The notes under the pieces: model-generated | Seen by the model: the letters and a program-made list of their open reading frames with translations, nothing else | Told to the model about the DNA's origin: nothing | Databases searched by the model: none | NCBI RefSeq assembly: GCF_005845035.1 | Contig: NZ_SPFO01000001.1 | Coordinates: forward strand, 186,001 to 250,000 | Origin: Collinsella aerofaciens | Lineage (GTDB): Bacteria > Actinomycetota > Coriobacteriia > Coriobacteriales > Coriobacteriaceae | Reading direction: 5' to 3' | DNA: 64,000 nt | Translations under genes and position numbers: made by a program | In this document: positions 1-7,605 of the stretch, piece after piece | Position numbering within the stretch: position 1 is the first letter of the stretch | How the letters are laid out: each line of letters begins with the position of its first letter

Positions 1-382
1 TGAGCGGAAGTCGCTTGGCATTCATTGGGGACCATTTATTGGGGACAGACTTAAATGACCGGTCGTTGGGGGGCAGACTCTATGTGCCGGCAGTTTGGGA
101 CGGTCCTTTGATGTCTGGTGCCCCCAGAGGGGTGAAGTAATACAGCTGGCTCTGTTTTTTGGCTTCGGTGCTCCGCCCCTTTATGTTTCACAAGGATCGT
201 CGCATGCGCATTTACGCGCATGCCTTGCGCGATAATGCGCATAGCCGCGCAAACATCTGACAACTATGGCTAAATAATGACCGATACGCAAATAAGCACG
301 CAAACACGAGCAGATACGCGCGCAATTGTGCGAATATAGGGTTATTAGAAATGAAGGACTTCCGATGATTCAGGAGGCACAT
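1..382. other. Intergenic region without a convincing gene
   Basis: No open frame here has a ribosome binding site or a recognisable product. It holds two copies of ATTGGGGAC near 27 and 39, a TGCCGGCAGTTTGGGAC stretch near 85 that recurs in related form near 61014 and 61041, and a GC-rich inverted repeat at 202-223. The end of an upstream gene is not visible. Confidence 0.6.
202..223. promoter_or_regulatory. Inverted repeat, possible operator
   Basis: Perfect 8-bp arms GCATGCGC and GCGCATGC are separated by six bases. They lie about 160 bases upstream of the oxidoreductase/DeoR gene pair. Because the second gene is a DeoR-type repressor, autoregulation through this site is a plausible inference, not a demonstrated one. 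Confidence 0.35.
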
Positions 383-1462
383 ATGGCAGATTCCAAACAG
401 GCTCCACTCGACTCCGCGGCAGCCGCAAAAGCAGCGTTCGCTTCGGTCCAGGACAAGCCATTCCCTGATGATATCTTTACGGCTCCCGAGCTTCGCTGGG
501 CTGTGATCGGGTGCGGCGTTATCGCCAACCAGATGGCCCAGTCTCTCGCTCTTGCCGGCCGCAAGCTTGCGGGCGTCGCCAACCGTACGCTGTCCAAGGC
601 TCAGGCTTTTGCTGAGCAGTATGGCATCGAGAAGGTCTATGAAACGGTCGAGGACCTCTATGCCGATCCGAACATCGACGCGATCTATATCACCACGCCG
701 CACAACACGCATATTACCTACCTGCGAGCCGCTCTGGCAGCTGGTAAGCACGTGCTCTGCGAGAAGGCCATTACCCTCAATTCCGCTGAGCTCGACGAGG
801 CGCGTGCCATCGCCGACGAGCACAACGTCGTCCTTATGGACGCCACCACGGTGCTTCACATGCCCTTGTACCAGGAGCTGCGCCGTCGCATGAATGCGGG
901 CGACTTTGGCCGCATGAACCTCGCTCAGCTCAACTTTGGCAGCTACAAGGAGTACGGCGACCTGACCAACCGCTTCTACAATCGTAACCTTGCTGGTGGT
1001 GCCATGCTCGACATTGGCGTCTATGCCCTGTCCGTCATGCGCTTCTTTATGGCAAGCCAGCCCACTGAGGTCATTTCGCTGGGCAACACCTGCGAGACCG
1101 GCGTTGACGTTGCGGGCGGCATCGTCTGCCGTAATGCAGAGCAGCAGCTGGGTGTTGTGAGCCTTACGCTCCACTCCAAGCAACCCAAGCGCTCGGTCAT
1201 TAGCTTCGATAAGTGCTATATCGAGGTCAACGAGTATCCGCGTGCCGACCACGCGACCATCGTGTGGACTGCGGATGGCCACCGCGAGGAGGTCCACGCC
1301 GGCACCGAGGCTTACGCCCTTTGCTATGAGATGGCCGATCTTGAGCAGGTCGTTGCCGGCGACGACTCCAAGCGCGAGCTTCTGGGCTATGCTTCCGATG
1401 TTATGGAGCTGATGACCAAGCTCCGCGCCGATTGGGGAGTCGTGTACCCTGAGGAGGAGTAA
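383..1462 (+). CDS. Gfo/Idh/MocA family oxidoreductase
   Basis: Predicted NAD(P)-dependent dehydrogenase of 359 residues, probably acting on a sugar, inositol or trans-dihydrodiol-like substrate. The N-terminal Rossmann fold shows GCGVIA near residue 43 and the family's EKP-type motif as CEKAI near residue 125. The C-terminal GFO/IDH domain carries GGAMLDIGVY near 205. The ATG at 383 is preferred over upstream starts because AGGAGG lies six bases before it. The next gene, a DeoR repressor, starts three bases after the stop, so the two are probably co-transcribed and the regulator may respond to this enzyme's sugar substrate. The exact substrate cannot be told from sequence. Confidence 0.9.
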   Translation: MADSKQAPLDSAAAAKAAFASVQDKPFPDDIFTAPELRWAVIGCGVIANQMAQSLALAGRKLAGVANRTLSKAQAFAEQYGIEKVYETVEDLYADPNIDAIYITTPHNTHITYLRAALAAGKHVLCEKAITLNSAELDEARAIADEHNVVLMDATTVLHMPLYQELRRRMNAGDFGRMNLAQLNFGSYKEYGDLTNRFYNRNLAGGAMLDIGVYALSVMRFFMASQPTEVISLGNTCETGVDVAGGIVCRNAEQQLGVVSLTLHSKQPKRSVISFDKCYIEVNEYPRADHATIVWTADGHREEVHAGTEAYALCYEMADLEQVVAGDDSKRELLGYASDVMELMTKLRADWGVVYPEEE

Positions 1463-1465
1463 GCG

Positions 1466-2212
1466 ATGCTTGCGGAAGATAGGCTCAACGCGATCGTGTC
1501 GATGGTGCAGCAGGCTGGCTCGGTTACTGTGCCAGAGCTTGCCGAAGCCCTGGGTGTGACGGCGTCTACCATTCGGCGCGACCTGCAGACGCTCGACCGA
1601 GCGCATCGCATCGCCAAGGTCCACGGTGGAGCAACGAGTCTTGAGCGCGCGCACGTGACGCGCGACCTAACGCTTAATGAGCGCAGCGACCTCCATAACG
1701 ACGACAAGGAGCGTATCTGCGCCCGTGCGGCGGCGCTTGTGGAGCCTGAGAGCTTTGTATACATCGACTCGGGCTCGACGACGCTCAGACTCATCGAGCA
1801 TCTTCCACACCTTGAAGATGTCACCTATGTGACCGATTCCGTGCTCCATGCTCAGCACCTTGCTTTGCGCGGCATGCGTACCGTGGTGCTGGGCGGCGAG
1901 CTCAAACCCGAGACCGAGGCGCTCGTTGGCCCCGATGCCTTGGCAACCTTAGACCGCTACAACTTCAACTGTGGTTTTTGGGGCTCTAACGGCATTGCCG
2001 CCGAGCAGGGCTTCACGGCGCCCGATATCGAGGAGGCGCAAGTAAAGCGTATCTCGATGCGCCATACGGCCAAGCGCTTCGTAATCTCGGACGTCAGTAA
2101 ATTTGGCATGGTGGCGCCCGTCAAGTTCGCGGACTTCCGTGACGCAACGATTATTACCGCAGGCGATGTCCCTGCCAAGTACCGGGCAATGGACAACGTC
2201 ATCACGGTCTAG
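1466..2212 (+). CDS. DeoR family transcriptional regulator
   Basis: A 248-residue repressor of normal DeoR length. The N-terminal winged helix-turn-helix includes VPELAEALGVTASTIRRD and is followed by the family's HGGA segment. The C-terminal sugar-phosphate sensor domain starts around the DSGSTT motif near residue 95 and includes FWGSNGIA. It is translated directly after the oxidoreductase gene and likely controls that unit, with a phosphorylated sugar as effector. Effector and target are inferred from the family and the neighbour only. Confidence 0.92.
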   Translation: MLAEDRLNAIVSMVQQAGSVTVPELAEALGVTASTIRRDLQTLDRAHRIAKVHGGATSLERAHVTRDLTLNERSDLHNDDKERICARAAALVEPESFVYIDSGSTTLRLIEHLPHLEDVTYVTDSVLHAQHLALRGMRTVVLGGELKPETEALVGPDALATLDRYNFNCGFWGSNGIAAEQGFTAPDIEEAQVKRISMRHTAKRFVISDVSKFGMVAPVKFADFRDATIITAGDVPAKYRAMDNVITV

Positions 2213-2229
2213 CGATGAGGCAAGGCCAA

Positions 2230-2266
2230 AACCACTACAAAGGTGCCTGTCCCCATTGTGGTGGTT
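2230..2266. terminator. Hairpin downstream of the DeoR gene
   Basis: AACCACTACAA pairs with TTGTGGTGGTT (11 bp, one G-T wobble) 18 bases after the stop. There is no strong T tract, so terminator function is tentative. Its left arm belongs to a 24-nt sequence repeated at 2599-2622. Confidence 0.4.
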
Positions 2267-2349
2267 AGTAACGAAAACCGAGTAGTTTTCTCAATAGAAA
2301 AGCGGCAACGTCCATCCCGGGCGTTGCCGCTTTTGTTGTCTACCGGTTT

Positions 2350-2566
2350 GTCTAAATCTGTAACAACTGGACCGTTAAAAGTGGGCTAGATGTTACAGAT
2401 CGAGATAATTCCGAACCGAGCCGTCCCTTTGTCTCAATCTGTAACATCTGGGACCGATTTTGCCGAGTTACTGTTACAGATTGAGATTTTCCCTTGAGGG
2501 GGATTCGAATGTCTCGATCTGTAACAGATAGACCGGAAAATGGGTTCTAACTGTTACAGATCGAGA
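2350..2566. repeat. Three tandemly spaced 56-nt hairpin repeats
   Basis: Three copies start at 2350, 2431 and 2511 (spacing 81 and 80) and each spans 56 nt. Each is an imperfect palindrome: a left arm like GTCTCGATCTGTAACA and a right arm like TGTTACAGATCGAGA. Arms are conserved between copies while the roughly 25-nt centres and 24-nt linkers differ, although a GACCG stretch recurs in each centre. This is not a CRISPR, because repeats are internally palindromic and linkers are shorter than repeats. It may be a REP/BIME-like array or a binding platform. Confidence 0.85.
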
Positions 2567-2635
2567 CGTTTTGGGACCGCGGCTGAGTCATTGCGGCTAA
2601 ACCACCACAAAGGCGCCTGCCCTTTTTGGCGGGTT

Positions 2636-3295
2636 TTAGGGCTCCCAGGGGCAGGGGGCTTCGATGTGGATGTGCTCGCCGGTTACGGGATGCGTGAAGG
2701 ACACGCTGTGGGCGTGGAGCATCAGGCCGCAGGGGCGCGGCGTTCCGTACAGGTCGTCGCCAACCAGGGGATGATGCTCGCTCGCCAGATGCACACGGAT
2801 TTGGTGCTTGCGGCCGGTGAGCAACTCGACATCGATATACGAGCGCGTGGGCAGGCCTCGGCGGCTCTTAAGGCGCTTGAGCACCTTCACGCGCGTTTGA
2901 GACGGCTTGCCGCTGGCGCCGACGCGCATCTTGCGGCTGTCGTGGCGGTCGCGGGCGATGGGCTTGTCGATGAGCTTCTCGTTCCAGTCGATCTTGCCCT
3001 CGGCGAGCGCCAGATAGTGCTTTTCGAATGCGTGGTCGATGATCATCTGGTCAAAAGCGGGTTGCGTCTGCTTGTCGAGCGAGAACAACACCACGCCGGT
3101 GGTGTTGCGGTCCAGGCGGTTGAGCGGCTGCATGTCAGTCGCGGCAAAGCCGTCACCCATCGCCAACAAAAGGTCGCTAGCGTAGTCGGTAAGTGTGCGC
3201 TCGCCGGTGCCGTCACCGTGGACGATCATGCCAGCGGGCTTGTCGATGGCCATGAGCCAGGCGTCGCAGTAGAGGACTTGAGGTTCTTCGTTCAC
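2636..3295 (-). CDS. RluA family pseudouridine synthase
   Basis: A 219-residue RNA pseudouridine synthase. The catalytic motif is NRLDRNTTG with the nucleophilic aspartate at about residue 62. Other family features are DKPAGMIVHG near 18 and GRKHQIRVHLA near 160. It lacks an N-terminal S4 domain, so it resembles the short RluA/TruC type rather than RluC or RluD. It starts at GTG 3295 with GAAAGG upstream and follows the U32 gene by 15 bases on the same strand, so the two are likely one operon; both families act on RNA, which makes a joint RNA-modification unit plausible. The modified position is unknown. Confidence 0.9.
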   Translation of the reverse strand: MNEEPQVLYCDAWLMAIDKPAGMIVHGDGTGERTLTDYASDLLLAMGDGFAATDMQPLNRLDRNTTGVVLFSLDKQTQPAFDQMIIDHAFEKHYLALAEGKIDWNEKLIDKPIARDRHDSRKMRVGASGKPSQTRVKVLKRLKSRRGLPTRSYIDVELLTGRKHQIRVHLASEHHPLVGDDLYGTPRPCGLMLHAHSVSFTHPVTGEHIHIEAPCPWEP

Positions 3296-3310
3296 GCGTA
3301 AGCCTTTCGG

Positions 3311-5806
3311 TTAGCTAATTCCCACAAACATGCAGCCCGAGGTCGCCCCGCGCAGGCGGGCGGCGGGCTTGCGGCCGGCATGCGCTGCTTCGATGGCACG
3401 ACGGACGCGGGCGACGGCACGGCCCACCTCATCTGTCTCGAGCAGCGTTCCGTCTACCATGAGACGACGCACGCCGGCATCGAGCAGCTGAGGAACCTGC
3501 GGCGTGAGGTCGATGGGGTAAGCATCGTACAGGCGAGAGCGGCCGTGGATGTCGGTACGCACCGGCATGACCTTGCCGTCGATATTCTTAAGCGAGAGCT
3601 TGCGGGCGCGAAGGCGGCAGTTGGCACAATCGTGGATGCAGCCGTTGGCAACCTGCAGAATGCAATGCTCGCTTGTCATGACGCGTGGGCGGCCAAAGAC
3701 GGTGATGCCCAGAGCTGCGGGCGCGGCGGCGCCGAGCGAGACAATCTCGTCGAGCGTGATCTCGGGCGAGAGCCAAAACGCACCGGCTCCGCGCTCGGCA
3801 AGCGCCTCCATGCAGGGCGCGTTGTGAACCGGCAGGCAAGAGCGAATCTCGGCCGTGGTGCCAACCTGGGCGGCCAGGGCAAGCTCAGAGATGTTGCCAA
3901 TAGCGACCGTGGCGCCGGCAACAACCCACGGGTCGACGCGTACGTGGTCAACGGCGCGGCAGACCTCGTCGAGCACGGGTACGATGCCCTGCTCAAATGC
4001 ATCGGCGGGGGAGAGCTCGGCCGCATCGAGCGCGTCGGTGGTCATGTAGATGCGCGTTGCACCCTCCGCCCGCGCTGCCTCGGCGGCCTCGAGCGAGGTG
4101 ACGGTGGCACAGATCTGCGGCTCATCGCGGTAGTGCTCGGGCGCGGGACGGGAATCACTGGTTGCAATCGCCGGCAGCTCGAGCGTTTTCGCGCGCTCCT
4201 CGTACGGTGCCAGAATGGTCTCTTCCAGCGCCTTACAAGCGGCGGCGCGCACCTTATGTACGGCGGAGAAGCCCATGCCACAGGCCTCGTCGAGCGCCAC
4301 ATCAAAGCTCGCGGCCTCAAAGGGCGAGGAACCCATGCGGCCTACATGCTCCACCAGATCGGATGCCTCGACGGCGCGCGTCTTGGCAGCCTCGACGGTA
4401 AAGCCCGTGGCCGTGGCCGTAAGCGAAGGATCGTCACAGCAGGTGAGCGTAACGGTAAACGGCTCGCCTAGACGCGCCACAACGGACACGTCTACAGAGC
4501 GGCGGCGCAGCACATCGCGTTTGAGCGCAGCGCCGGCAGCGTCAATGGCGCGCTGGCTTCGAATCACGCGCACGCGGCAGCCCTCGGGCATGCTGCGGGG
4601 CACGCGGCATTCGATGATATCGCCGGCGGCGGCATCATCGGCGGCGATGGTGGTCAGGAATTGGTCGAACTCATCGTCGTGACGAAGTTCCAGCAGGTCG
4701 CCCTTGCCCACGGGCTCAAACAGCTCAATGCGGGCGATGGCAGCGCGGCGACGGCGGTCGTCGGGCTTGAGCCCGCGCACATCGCGGTTGGCCAGACGGC
4801 TGCCCAGCACCGTGCCCACAATCTGGCCGCGGTTGTTGGAGCGCTCGTAGCTCATCATCTCGTCGCCCGAGGTGCCATTCTGGTAGGCGTGCGTGAAGTC
4901 GCGATTAAAGCAGCGCTTGAGCTGGCGCTGTCGGGCTGCATCCTCATCCTTGGAGGTCGAAACATCGGCCAGCATATCGTCAATCTGGTGACGGTACACA
5001 TCGACGATGGAGTACACGTAATCGGGAGCCTTCATGCGGCCCTCGAGCTTGAGCGATGCGGCGCCGGCGTCATACAGACGGCGAACAAGCTGCGACGTGT
5101 TGGTGTCGCGCGGGCACAGCGCGCGCTCGCGACCGGCAGGGGAGAGCGAGCGGCCGCTCTCGTCGATCAGCTCGTAAGGCAGGCGACAGGGCTGAGCGCA
5201 CATGCCGCGGTTGGCCGAGCGGCCCGCCATGGCAAAGCTCGAAAGCAGGCACAGGCCCGAGTAGCAAAAGCAGATGGCGCCGTGGCTAAAGACCTCGAGG
5301 TCGACATCGGGCGCGGCGTCGTGGATGGCGGCGATCTCGTCGATGGAGAGCTCGCGCGAGAGAGTCACGCGGTCGGCGCCCTGCTCGCGGCACCAAAGCG
5401 TTCCGCGGTCGTCATGGATGTTCGCCTGGGTCGAGATGTGCGTCTCGATGCCGGGCATGGCGCGCTTGACCTCAAAGAACAGACCCCAGTCCTGGATAAT
5501 GAAGGCGTCGGCGCCCAGCGTTGAGCAGCGATAGATGAGTTGCAGCGCATCGTCCATCTCGGACTGCTTGATGACGATGTTGACCGTGACGTAGACGCGC
5601 GACCCGGCTAGATGTGCGGCGCGGCAGGCTTGCTCAAAGGTCTCGTCGGTAAAGTTGGTGGCCTTGCGGCGGGCGTTGAAGCTGCCCATGCCGCAGTAGA
5701 TGGCGTCTGCCCCGGCGGCGAGTGCGGCGGCAAAGGGCTCGGGTCCTCCGGCGGGCGCTAAAAGCTCGGGTCTGCGGTTGGTGGTTCGACTGGCGGTTGC
5801 GGTCAT
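3311..5806 (-). CDS. Large U32 family protein (RlhA/TrhP-like)
   Basis: An 831-residue member of family U32. Although called peptidases, characterised relatives (RlhA, TrhP/YegQ, UbiU, UbiV) are iron-sulfur proteins involved in prephenate-dependent RNA hydroxylation or oxygen-independent ubiquinone hydroxylation. The N-terminal barrel begins ELLAPAGGPEPFAAALAAGA. The core signature SHGAICFCYSGLC is followed by GMCAQPCRLPYELI, supplying the conserved cysteines. The C-terminus carries another cysteine group (NGCIHDCANCR) and a GRSRLYD motif seen in the long U32 forms. AAAGGCAGG precedes ATG 5806. It heads an operon with the pseudouridine synthase. RNA hydroxylation is inferred from the family. 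Confidence 0.88.
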   Translation of the reverse strand: MTATASRTTNRRPELLAPAGGPEPFAAALAAGADAIYCGMGSFNARRKATNFTDETFEQACRAAHLAGSRVYVTVNIVIKQSEMDDALQLIYRCSTLGADAFIIQDWGLFFEVKRAMPGIETHISTQANIHDDRGTLWCREQGADRVTLSRELSIDEIAAIHDAAPDVDLEVFSHGAICFCYSGLCLLSSFAMAGRSANRGMCAQPCRLPYELIDESGRSLSPAGRERALCPRDTNTSQLVRRLYDAGAASLKLEGRMKAPDYVYSIVDVYRHQIDDMLADVSTSKDEDAARQRQLKRCFNRDFTHAYQNGTSGDEMMSYERSNNRGQIVGTVLGSRLANRDVRGLKPDDRRRRAAIARIELFEPVGKGDLLELRHDDEFDQFLTTIAADDAAAGDIIECRVPRSMPEGCRVRVIRSQRAIDAAGAALKRDVLRRRSVDVSVVARLGEPFTVTLTCCDDPSLTATATGFTVEAAKTRAVEASDLVEHVGRMGSSPFEAASFDVALDEACGMGFSAVHKVRAAACKALEETILAPYEERAKTLELPAIATSDSRPAPEHYRDEPQICATVTSLEAAEAARAEGATRIYMTTDALDAAELSPADAFEQGIVPVLDEVCRAVDHVRVDPWVVAGATVAIGNISELALAAQVGTTAEIRSCLPVHNAPCMEALAERGAGAFWLSPEITLDEIVSLGAAAPAALGITVFGRPRVMTSEHCILQVANGCIHDCANCRLRARKLSLKNIDGKVMPVRTDIHGRSRLYDAYPIDLTPQVPQLLDAGVRRLMVDGTLLETDEVGRAVARVRRAIEAAHAGRKPAARLRGATSGCMFVGIS

Positions 5807-5846
5807 ATCCTGCCTTTCAAAATGCTCAGATACTCAAAAGTATAGT

Positions 5847-5870
5847 GGCGTCGCTGCGGTGGGCGACGCC
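5847..5870. promoter_or_regulatory. Inverted repeat upstream of the U32 gene
   Basis: Perfect 8-bp arms GGCGTCGC and GCGACGCC, adjacent to a minus-strand TATACT that could be the -10 box of the U32 gene. It may be an operator; the matching -35 box is poor. Confidence 0.3.
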
Positions 5871-5988
5871 CGCAGCCTAAGCAGGACAAAGTCTTCAGCA
5901 GCTTGGACTGGCTGCTCCACATGAGAACCGTTCAGCGGTTCGGGGAAACCGTTGGGCGATAAAATATTCTCGCAACGTGATAATAATC

Positions 5989-6017
5989 TTGCATCGCGCG
6001 GAAACCTTGAGTACTAT
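5989..6017 (+). promoter_or_regulatory. Predicted sigma-A promoter of ridA
   Basis: TTGCAT and TACTAT are separated by 17 bases, which predicts a start of transcription around 6024, about 83 bases before the ridA start codon. Confidence 0.6.
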
Positions 6018-6025
6018 CCCAATCA

Positions 6026-6073
6026 AGCGCGGTGTTCAGACCGAACTGTGCCTCCCGGTGTGAACACCGCGCT
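6026..6073 (+). promoter_or_regulatory. 5' leader hairpin of ridA
   Basis: AGCGCGGTGTTCA pairs perfectly with TGAACACCGCGCT (13 bp), with four further pairs inside (ACCG with CGGT) and a loop of about 12 bases. It begins almost at the predicted transcription start. It could protect the 5' end of the mRNA, or act as DNA palindrome for a repressor. There is no T tract. Confidence 0.6.
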
Positions 6074-6106
6074 CACGCTCTCTCAATTGATCGTAAGGAG
6101 AAAAAC

Positions 6107-6484
6107 ATGAGCAAGACCGTCGTGTCTTCCGATAACGCACCCGCAGCCATCGGCCCGTATTCCCCCGGTATCCAGGCCGGCAACATGGTGTTCCTGTCCG
6201 GCCAGCTGGGCATCGATCCCGCGACTGGCAAGATGCCCGAGGGCGTCGAGGCCCAGGCCAAGCAGTCCCTCGCCAACGTTGAGGCCCTGCTGACCGCTGC
6301 CGGCGCTACCTTTGCCGATGTCGTCAAGACCACGGTCTACCTGGCCGACATCGCCGACTTCGCTGCCGTGAACGAGATCTACGCTTCCAAGTTCGAGGCT
6401 CCGTTCCCCGCGCGCAGCGCTTTCCAGGTTGCCGCTCTTCCGGCCGGCGGTCTGGTCGAGATCGAGGTCGTCGCCGCTCTCTAA
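6107..6484 (+). CDS. ridA: RidA family deaminase (2-iminobutanoate/2-iminopropanoate deaminase)
   Basis: A 125-residue cytosolic RidA/YjgF protein, the normal length. It hydrolyses reactive enamine/imine intermediates released by PLP enzymes such as threonine dehydratase and diaminopropionate lyase. Signatures are the N-terminal AIGPYSPGIQAG segment, FLSGQLGIDP near residue 30, and the C-terminal ARSAFQVAALPAGGLVEIEVVA that includes the substrate-binding arginine. ATG 6107 follows TAAGGAG. It is monocistronic, ending at a strong terminator. The purine cluster in this window contains a PLP ammonia-lyase (YgeX) that would generate such intermediates, so a helper role is possible but is inference. 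Confidence 0.95.
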   Translation: MSKTVVSSDNAPAAIGPYSPGIQAGNMVFLSGQLGIDPATGKMPEGVEAQAKQSLANVEALLTAAGATFADVVKTTVYLADIADFAAVNEIYASKFEAPFPARSAFQVAALPAGGLVEIEVVAAL

Positions 6485-6514
6485 GGCGTTGGCCACAACT
6501 AAACATGACATGCA

Positions 6515-6552
6515 AAAAGACCCTGCAGCGCGTGCGAGCTGCAGGGTCTTTT
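6515..6552. terminator. Bidirectional intrinsic terminator
   Basis: AAAAGACCCTGCAGC pairs perfectly with GCTGCAGGGTCTTTT (15 bp, 8-nt loop), with A and T tracts on either side. It separates ridA (+) from the convergent regulator gene (-). Confidence 0.92.
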
Positions 6553-6596
6553 ATCAAGTGACGGATCGCTTGTGGAGCCGCGCTCCATTTTGCCCG

Positions 6597-7253
6597 TTAG
6601 CCTTCCTTGCGGACTTTTTGCAGGTAGCGGTAGACGCTGGGCTCCGAGATGCCCAGCGCGGTGGCGGCGCAGGACACGGCGCCCTTGAGCATGAACACCC
6701 CGTTGCCGTTGAGGTGGCGAATGACGTCCACGCGGTCGCTCTGACCAAGCGACGCCACATCCAGCCCGCGCGCGCTCAGCAACTCGGCAATGCTGCGGTC
6801 GATGAGCTCCTGTGTAGACTCCGAAAGACTTTCGACCTCGATAGACGCGGGCTCCGCCTGCCTTGGCACAGCGTCGAAGCAGGCCATGAGCTGCTGAGCC
6901 ATGGCGTTGATGGAGCGTACCGTGGAAAGATCGGTGTTGACGCAGAGCATGCCGACGATCTCGTTATCCTCGCGGATAAAGTACGTCGCTGACTCCAACG
7001 TCTTGCCGCCGGCACCGCGCCCCTCGTAGCCCGTAATAAACGGCAGGTCGCGATACTTGGCGTCGTGCATGATCTTGAGTGCCAGATCGGTGGCGGGACC
7101 GCCGACCTTGCGGCCGCTCACGATGCCGTTGCGAATATCAACGATGGCGTGGTCGGGATCCGAGAAATCGTGCAGCACGATTTCGCTGTTTTTGCCGAGT
7201 ACCTGCTCCAGAAAATCGACCATCGGCAAAAAGCGACGTACGGTCTCGTTCAC
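6597..7253 (-). CDS. YheO-like PAS / HTH transcriptional regulator
   Basis: A 218-residue regulator of the YheO/DauR type. Residues about 5-120 form the YheO-like PAS domain, with features such as EIVLHDF, GRKVGGPATDLAL and ESATYFIRED. The C-terminal helix-turn-helix (HTH_22 type) ends ALGISEPSVYRYLQKVRKEG. GTG 7253 is chosen because AAAGGAG lies six bases before it; an extended start at 7304 has no such site. It is divergent from the NCS2 permease and the first half of the purine cluster, so it probably controls it. A second regulator of this family (32434-33087) heads the other half. Confidence 0.88.
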   Translation of the reverse strand: MNETVRRFLPMVDFLEQVLGKNSEIVLHDFSDPDHAIVDIRNGIVSGRKVGGPATDLALKIMHDAKYRDLPFITGYEGRGAGGKTLESATYFIREDNEIVGMLCVNTDLSTVRSINAMAQQLMACFDAVPRQAEPASIEVESLSESTQELIDRSIAELLSARGLDVASLGQSDRVDVIRHLNGNGVFMLKGAVSCAATALGISEPSVYRYLQKVRKEG

Positions 7254-7605
7254 GGGCAACTCCTTTGGGTGAAATCGGAAATGTTCATAACAATTTTTTC
7301 TCATGGTAACACGGTGTCTATTGATTCACATATTCGCAGGTACATTGCGTAATACGGACGAGCGGTAGGAATTTGGCGGTAAACGGTCGACCAAAAGAAA
7401 AGTTAGATGCTATTTTGACAGGACACTTTCCTGACCTGCGGAAATGCATTGTCTCAGCTCAAGAATAGTCTGATAACAAAAAATTATTATTGAGAATGAG
7501 AAAAATCTTTAATACGATATGCAACGAAGGCACAACCTCACCCCCGCACTGCGTCACAATAGAGCGCTAGATGCGAAAACAACTACTTCGAGGATTGGTG
7601 GTCAA
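7254..7605. other. Divergent promoter region, regulator / purine permease
   Basis: About 350 AT-rich bases between the YheO-like regulator and the permease. It holds a permease-directed promoter at 7490-7518. AT-rich segments near 7285-7302 (ATAACAATTTTTTCTCA) and, inverted, near 7472-7500 (TCAATAATAATTTTTTG on the other strand) look alike and could be operator half-sites. No gene is seen. Confidence 0.55.
7490..7518 (+). promoter_or_regulatory. Predicted promoter of the purine permease operon
   Basis: TTGAGA and TACGAT are separated by 17 bases. Transcription would start near 7525, giving a leader of about 80 bases. No purine riboswitch fold was recognised in that leader. Confidence 0.55.

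Larger units (their letters stand above)
2213..2635. other. Repeat-rich intergenic region between convergent genes
   Basis: 423 bases lie between the end of the DeoR gene and the end of the oppositely oriented rluA-like gene. The region holds a hairpin at 2230-2266, a 24-nt near-repeat at 2229-2252 and 2599-2622 (AAACCACYACAAAGG core, three differences), and between those copies the three-hairpin array described separately. No coding sequence is supported. Confidence 0.75.

Noticed and set aside
2350-2566. CRISPR array
   Set aside because: Only three units, each a palindrome with variable centre; linkers of about 24 bases are shorter than the repeats and no cas genes are present.
7500-7605. 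Purine riboswitch upstream of the NCS2 permease
   Set aside because: The short leader lacks the conserved three-way junction elements; no convincing fold was found. The adenine deaminase leader likewise lacks them.
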